Positions 22,251-25,369 of a stretch of 25,369 nt of DNA are shown here, piece by piece. The DNA is from DATAQC01 sp046263055 (GTDB lineage Bacteria > Actinomycetota > Acidimicrobiia > Acidimicrobiales > AC-14): NCBI GenBank assembly GCA_046263055.1, contig JBHELO010000134.1, positions 1 through 25,369 of the forward strand, read 5' to 3'. Each line of letters opens with the position of its first letter. Positions within the stretch are counted from its first letter, which is position 1. Under the pieces are notes generated by a model. That model was not told where the DNA came from, did no database searches, and worked only from the letters and a program-made list of their open reading frames with translations. The position numbers were made by a program, and so were the translations under genes.

Positions 22251-23189
22251 CTATCCGACCAACGCTTCCAACGCGGCCGCCAACCGCACCGGGTCGTGGG
22301 CCGAACCGCCGGGCCGGGCCACCAGCTGCTCGACGCAGCGCACGGTGGGACGGCCGACGGGAAGGGCGCCCGGATGGTACAGGACGGTGTCCACGTCGAG
22401 CCCGTGGGCGCTCAGGGCGGCCACGTGGTCCGCCACGTCGTAGCCCGCCGTCTCCGGCGGCTGCTCTCGGAGGTTGCAGACGTAGACCTTGCGGCCCGGG
22501 GTGGTGGCCAACGCATCGCGCAGGGCGGGCACCGCCACCACCGCCAGGACGCTGGTGTACAGCGACCCCGGCCCGATCACCACCTGGTCGGCGGCGGCCA
22601 GGGCGGCCAGGGCCTCGGCCGGCGGCTCCGGGTCGGCGGGGACCAGGGACACCGATGCGATGGGCCCGGCGTTGGCCACCGCCACCTGCCCGGAGACCGA
22701 TCCCCGCTCGCCACCCGACGACCCCGGACCACCCGGCGCCACCACCCCCCCGGGGCCGCCGGGGCCACCCGGCGCAGCGGGGCCGGCGCCGATGGTGGCC
22801 TTGAGGACGACCGGCTCCCGGGTGGCGGGCAGGACCCGACCGACCGCCCCCAGCAGGCGGCCGGCCTCGGCCACCGCACCCTCGAAGTCCCCGGTGGCGT
22901 CGGCCAGCCCGGCGATGACCAGGTTGCCGAAGGCATGGCCCTCCAGGTCGCCGGCCGAGAACCGGTGCTCGAATGCCCCGGCCCACAGCGACCCCTCGGG
23001 GGCCAGGGCCACCAGGCACTTGCGCAGGTCGCCGGGCGGGGGGATGCCGAAGTCGGCCCGCAGGCGCCCGCTCGACCCGCCGTCGTCGGCCACCGACACG
23101 ATGGCGCACACGTCGTCGGCGTAGCGGCGGGCGGCCGCCAGGGTGGCGGCCAGGCCATGGCCGCCGCCCAGGGCCACGACCCGCGTCAT
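22251..23189 (-). CDS. yvcK: Gluconeogenesis factor YvcK/CofD-like, UDP-sugar-binding family
   Basis: The 312-residue protein belongs to the YvcK (CofD-like, UPF0052) family, which binds UDP-N-acetylglucosamine and is needed for growth on gluconeogenic carbon and for cell-shape control. Conserved parts are VVALGGGHGLAATL (4-17), SVADDGGSSGRLR (32-44), PPPGDLRKCL (50-59), GHAFGNL (84-90), VIGPGSLYTSV (204-214) and VYVCNLREQP (235-244). A Gly/Pro-rich insert of about 29 residues (135-163, with PGGPGGPGG) replaces a short loop found in relatives. The ATG overlaps the rapZ stop (ATGA). It is not the F420 enzyme CofD, which has a different active-site region. Confidence 0.93.
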   Translation of the reverse strand: MTRVVALGGGHGLAATLAAARRYADDVCAIVSVADDGGSSGRLRADFGIPPPGDLRKCLVALAPEGSLWAGAFEHRFSAGDLEGHAFGNLVIAGLADATGDFEGAVAEAGRLLGAVGRVLPATREPVVLKATIGAGPAAPGGPGGPGGVVAPGGPGSSGGERGSVSGQVAVANAGPIASVSLVPADPEPPAEALAALAAADQVVIGPGSLYTSVLAVVAVPALRDALATTPGRKVYVCNLREQPPETAGYDVADHVAALSAHGLDVDTVLYHPGALPVGRPTVRCVEQLVARPGGSAHDPVRLAAALEALVG

Positions 23190-24040
23190 CGCTGCTTCTC
23201 GATGTCCCGGTGGGACACGGCGGGGTCGAACCCCCTGGCCCGCAGCATGCGCCCCAGCTCCTCGGCGATCACAACCGACCGGTGCGTGCCGCCGGTGCAA
23301 CCGATCCCGATGGACAGGTACGACTTCCCCTCCTTCACGTAGGCGGGCAGGAGGAGGGCGAGCAGGTCGTCCAGGCGGCGCAGGAACTCGTCAGTGTCGG
23401 GCTGGGAGCGGACGTACTCGCGAACCGGGGCGTCCAGGCCGGTGAGGGGCCGGAGGTCGGCCACCCAGTGGGGGTTGGGCAGGAACCGGCAGTCGAGCAC
23501 CAGGTCGACGTCGAGGGGGAGGCCGTGCTTGTAGCCGAACGACACCACGCTCGTCTGCAGGCCCTTCTCGGTGTCGCGGGCGAACAGCTCGAGGAGCCGA
23601 TCCCGGAGCTGGTGGACGTTGAGGTCGCTGGTGTCCACCACCACGTCGGCCTCCGTTTTCAGGGGGTCGAGCAGCTCCCGCTCCCGCTCGATCCCCTCCG
23701 ACACCCGGTCGCCCTCCACCAGGGGGTGGCGCCGGCGGGTGTTCTCGTAGCGGCGGACCAGAACCTCGGTGGTGGCCTCCAGGAACAGCACCCGGACCCG
23801 GTCGGCCGTCTTGCGGAGCTGGTCGAGGGCGGGGGTCAGCTCGTCCAGGTAGGCGCCGGTGCCGACCACCAGGGCCACCCGCTCGATGGTGGAACCGGGA
23901 GCCTGCACCAGCTCGGTGACCTTGGACAGCAGGGCAGGCGGCATGTTGTCGATCACGAACCAGCCCAGGTCCTCGAAGCAGTCGGCGGCCTGGGACCGGC
24001 CGGCGCCCGAGAGGCCGGTGATGAGAAGGAACTCGCTCAT
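23186..24040 (-). CDS. rapZ: RNase adapter RapZ / YvcJ-type nucleotide-binding protein
   Basis: The 284-residue cytoplasmic protein matches RapZ/YvcJ, a P-loop protein that in E. coli guides RNase E to the GlmZ small RNA and senses glucosamine 6-phosphate; in Gram-positives its role is less clear. Visible are the Walker A GLSGAGRS (9-16), DLGWFVIDNMPPALL, VLFLEATTEVLVRRYENTRR, RHPL, SFGYKHGLP, DLVLDCRFLPNP and the C-terminal IGCTGGTHRSV (247-257). It overlaps both neighbours by four bases (ATGA), so it is part of a coupled set with the methyltransferase and yvcK. The rapZ-yvcK pair is typical of actinobacteria and firmicutes. Confidence 0.96.
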   Translation of the reverse strand: MSEFLLITGLSGAGRSQAADCFEDLGWFVIDNMPPALLSKVTELVQAPGSTIERVALVVGTGAYLDELTPALDQLRKTADRVRVLFLEATTEVLVRRYENTRRRHPLVEGDRVSEGIERERELLDPLKTEADVVVDTSDLNVHQLRDRLLELFARDTEKGLQTSVVSFGYKHGLPLDVDLVLDCRFLPNPHWVADLRPLTGLDAPVREYVRSQPDTDEFLRRLDDLLALLLPAYVKEGKSYLSIGIGCTGGTHRSVVIAEELGRMLRARGFDPAVSHRDIEKQR

Positions 24041-24798
24041 CCGGAGCTCAAGGGTACCGGTCGCCGCTCGGCCACGAGCAGGAGGAGGCGGGGGATGGTG
24101 GCCGCCTCCCGGTACTCGGCGGCCCGGGCCAAGAACCCCGGTGGGGGCGGGGGCTCCTCCATGTGGGTGATGCCCAGGCCGGCGCCGGCCATGGCGTTGA
24201 CGTAGCGCGAGAGCGGGCGGTGCACGAACGGCACGAAGATGCCCTTCTCGACCTCCTCCAGCGACGAGTCCTCGGTGAGGTAGGGCCCGATGCGCCAGTA
24301 CTGCTCCTCAAGGATGTGGTCGTCGATCCAGCCCGAGCCGGGGGCCTGGAGCAGCGGGTGGTTGAGGAAGAACAGGAACCGGCCGCCGGGGCGCAGCACC
24401 CGCCCCACCTCCCCCAGGGCGACGTCGGAGTCGGTGATGTGCTCGAAGACCAGGCAGGCCACCACCGCATCCAAGGAGGCTGTCGGGAACGGCAGCCCAC
24501 CGGCCTCGGCCCGGGCGTAGGCGGGGCCGCCCGCCCGGGCCCGGGCCACGTGGAGCTGGGCCCATACCGGGTCCACGCCCACCACCCGGCGGGCGCCGGC
24601 GGCGGCCGCCACCCGGGCCACCTGGCCCTCGCCCGTTCCCACGTCGAGCACGTCGGCGGCCCCGGCCAGGTAGGTGGCGGCCAGCGGGAGGATCTGCTCG
24701 GTGTACTCGGCGTCCGCCCCGTCGGTGAAGTGCTCCTGCCACCAGCCGGCGTGGGCCTCCCACAGAACAGAGGCCGGGAGCGCGTCCGGGTCAGGCAC
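24037..24798 (-). CDS. Class I SAM-dependent methyltransferase (substrate unknown)
   Basis: The 253-residue protein has the Rossmann methyltransferase fold: motif I VLDVGTGEGQ (50-59), the acidic ribose-binding residue D76 in VGVDPVW, a motif II-III region AEAGGLPFP, then DAVVACLVFEH (110-120) and GRVLRPGGRFLFF. It resembles UbiE/Methyltransf_11-type enzymes, but no substrate can be named. The chosen start is GTG 24798, overlapping the uvrC stop by 8 bases (GTGCCTGA); codons further upstream lie in another gene's frame. It overlaps rapZ by four bases. I do not recall a methyltransferase in this slot in well-studied actinobacteria. Confidence 0.85.
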   Translation of the reverse strand: MPDPDALPASVLWEAHAGWWQEHFTDGADAEYTEQILPLAATYLAGAADVLDVGTGEGQVARVAAAAGARRVVGVDPVWAQLHVARARAGGPAYARAEAGGLPFPTASLDAVVACLVFEHITDSDVALGEVGRVLRPGGRFLFFLNHPLLQAPGSGWIDDHILEEQYWRIGPYLTEDSSLEEVEKGIFVPFVHRPLSRYVNAMAGAGLGITHMEEPPPPPGFLARAAEYREAATIPRLLLLVAERRPVPLSSG

Positions 24799-25369
24799 GG
24801 TCGTCGCCGGGCGACCAGCCCGGCGCCGGAGCAGCTGTGCGGGAGCTGGCGGGGGCCTGCGCCGCCGACCCTGTGGCCGGTCGGGCCATGTTCGGAGGGG
24901 CCGGCGTGGCCGGCCGGGCCGGGGAATGGAGGGCGAGGTAGGTGGCATCAGACACCGCGTCGGGGAGCCAGGGGAGGGCCCGCAGGTCCTCCAGGCGGGC
25001 GGCCTTGACGCCCCGGATGCCGCCCAGCTCGGCCAGCAGGCGGCGCTTGCGGGTGGGGCCCAGGCCGGGGACGTCGTCGAGCACGCTGCGGGTCATGCGC
25101 TTGGCCCGCAGCTGGCGGTGGTACGTGATGGCGAAGCGGTGGGCCTCGTCGCGGATGCGCTGCAGCAGGTACAGGGCCTCCGACTGGCGGGAGATCCGGA
25201 CGGGGTCGGCCAGGCCGGGCACGTAGACCTCCTCGAAGCGCTTGGCCAGAGCGGCCACCGCGATCTCGTTCTCCAGGCCGAGCTTCTCCACCACGCCCAG
25301 GGCCACGGCGAGTTGGCCCTTGCCCCCGTCGACCAGGAGCAGGTTGGGCTCGTACGCGAACTTGCGCGG
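24791..25369 (-). CDS. uvrC: Excinuclease ABC subunit UvrC, C-terminal part (5' end outside window)
   Basis: The last 192 residues of UvrC are present. UvrC cuts the damaged strand on both sides of a lesion marked by UvrAB. The open frame runs to the window edge. NLLLVDGGKGQL at the edge is the RNase H-like 5' incision domain with the catalytic Asp; EEVYVPG, RDEAHRFAITYHR (the catalytic His) and RKRRLLAELGG follow. The helix-hairpin-helix pair (DVPGLGPTRKRRLL, then IRGVKAARLEDLRALPWL) forms the C-terminal DNA-binding end. About 50 Ala/Pro/Ser-rich residues then extend past the usual terminus. Its stop overlaps the methyltransferase start by 8 bases. Confidence 0.95.
   Translation of the reverse strand, partial: PRKFAYEPNLLLVDGGKGQLAVALGVVEKLGLENEIAVAALAKRFEEVYVPGLADPVRISRQSEALYLLQRIRDEAHRFAITYHRQLRAKRMTRSVLDDVPGLGPTRKRRLLAELGGIRGVKAARLEDLRALPWLPDAVSDATYLALHSPARPATPAPPNMARPATGSAAQAPASSRTAAPAPGWSPGDDRA

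Noticed and set aside
22251..23189. Annotation as F420 biosynthesis 2-phospho-L-lactate transferase CofD.
   Set aside because: The overall motifs and the rapZ-yvcK gene pair indicate the YvcK branch, and no other F420 gene is nearby.

Overview
This is chromosomal DNA from a very GC-rich actinobacterium. The evidence is G/C in nearly every third codon position, frequent GTG starts, 4- and 8-base gene overlaps, TANNNT boxes placed as for leaderless mRNAs, and the actinobacterial order uvrC-rapZ-yvcK-(whiA)-gap-pgk-tpiA-secG. A deep lineage such as Acidimicrobiia would fit, but that placement is inference.

Layout, left to right. (1) 1-2536, + strand: a Pro/Ala/Gly-rich protein with a four-helix membrane domain, open at the window edge, then a stand-alone RecB/Cas4-type PD-(D/E)XK nuclease with an Fe-S cysteine set. 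A short GCCGGCCACC repeat array separates these from the next, convergent block. (2) 2635-8513, - strand: mfd, a parvulin-type lipoprotein and a YabN-type MazG fusion, tightly packed. (3) 8514-9371: a small six-cysteine protein (-) and a small hydrophobic protein (+), divergent, with several hairpins. (4) 9255-11336: an accessory-looking, gene-poor stretch with three copies of a 73-bp repeat, a frameshifted Imm-5-like putative immunity gene and an intact DUF899 gene. (5) tRNA-Leu(GAG). (6) 11445-18995, - strand: a complete oligopeptide/dipeptide ABC importer operon with a substrate-binding lipoprotein at each end. (7) 19038-25369, - strand: secG, tpiA, pgk, gap, yvcK, rapZ, a SAM methyltransferase and the 3' part of uvrC.

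How the genes work together. The right block pairs lower glycolysis (gap-pgk-tpiA) with two cell-envelope/carbon-control proteins (RapZ, YvcK), excision repair (UvrC) and secretion (SecG); several genes are translationally coupled. The mfd block pairs transcription-coupled repair with nucleotide-pool cleaning (MazG). The importer operon is self-sufficient: two lipoproteins, two permeases and two ATPases.

No clearly new multi-gene system is visible. The points most worth checking are the six-cysteine protein followed by a UUCG-capped hairpin, the 73-bp repeats abutting the broken immunity gene, the absence of whiA from its usual slot, a shortened Pgk, and an 18-codon ORF overlapping the second binding-protein gene.
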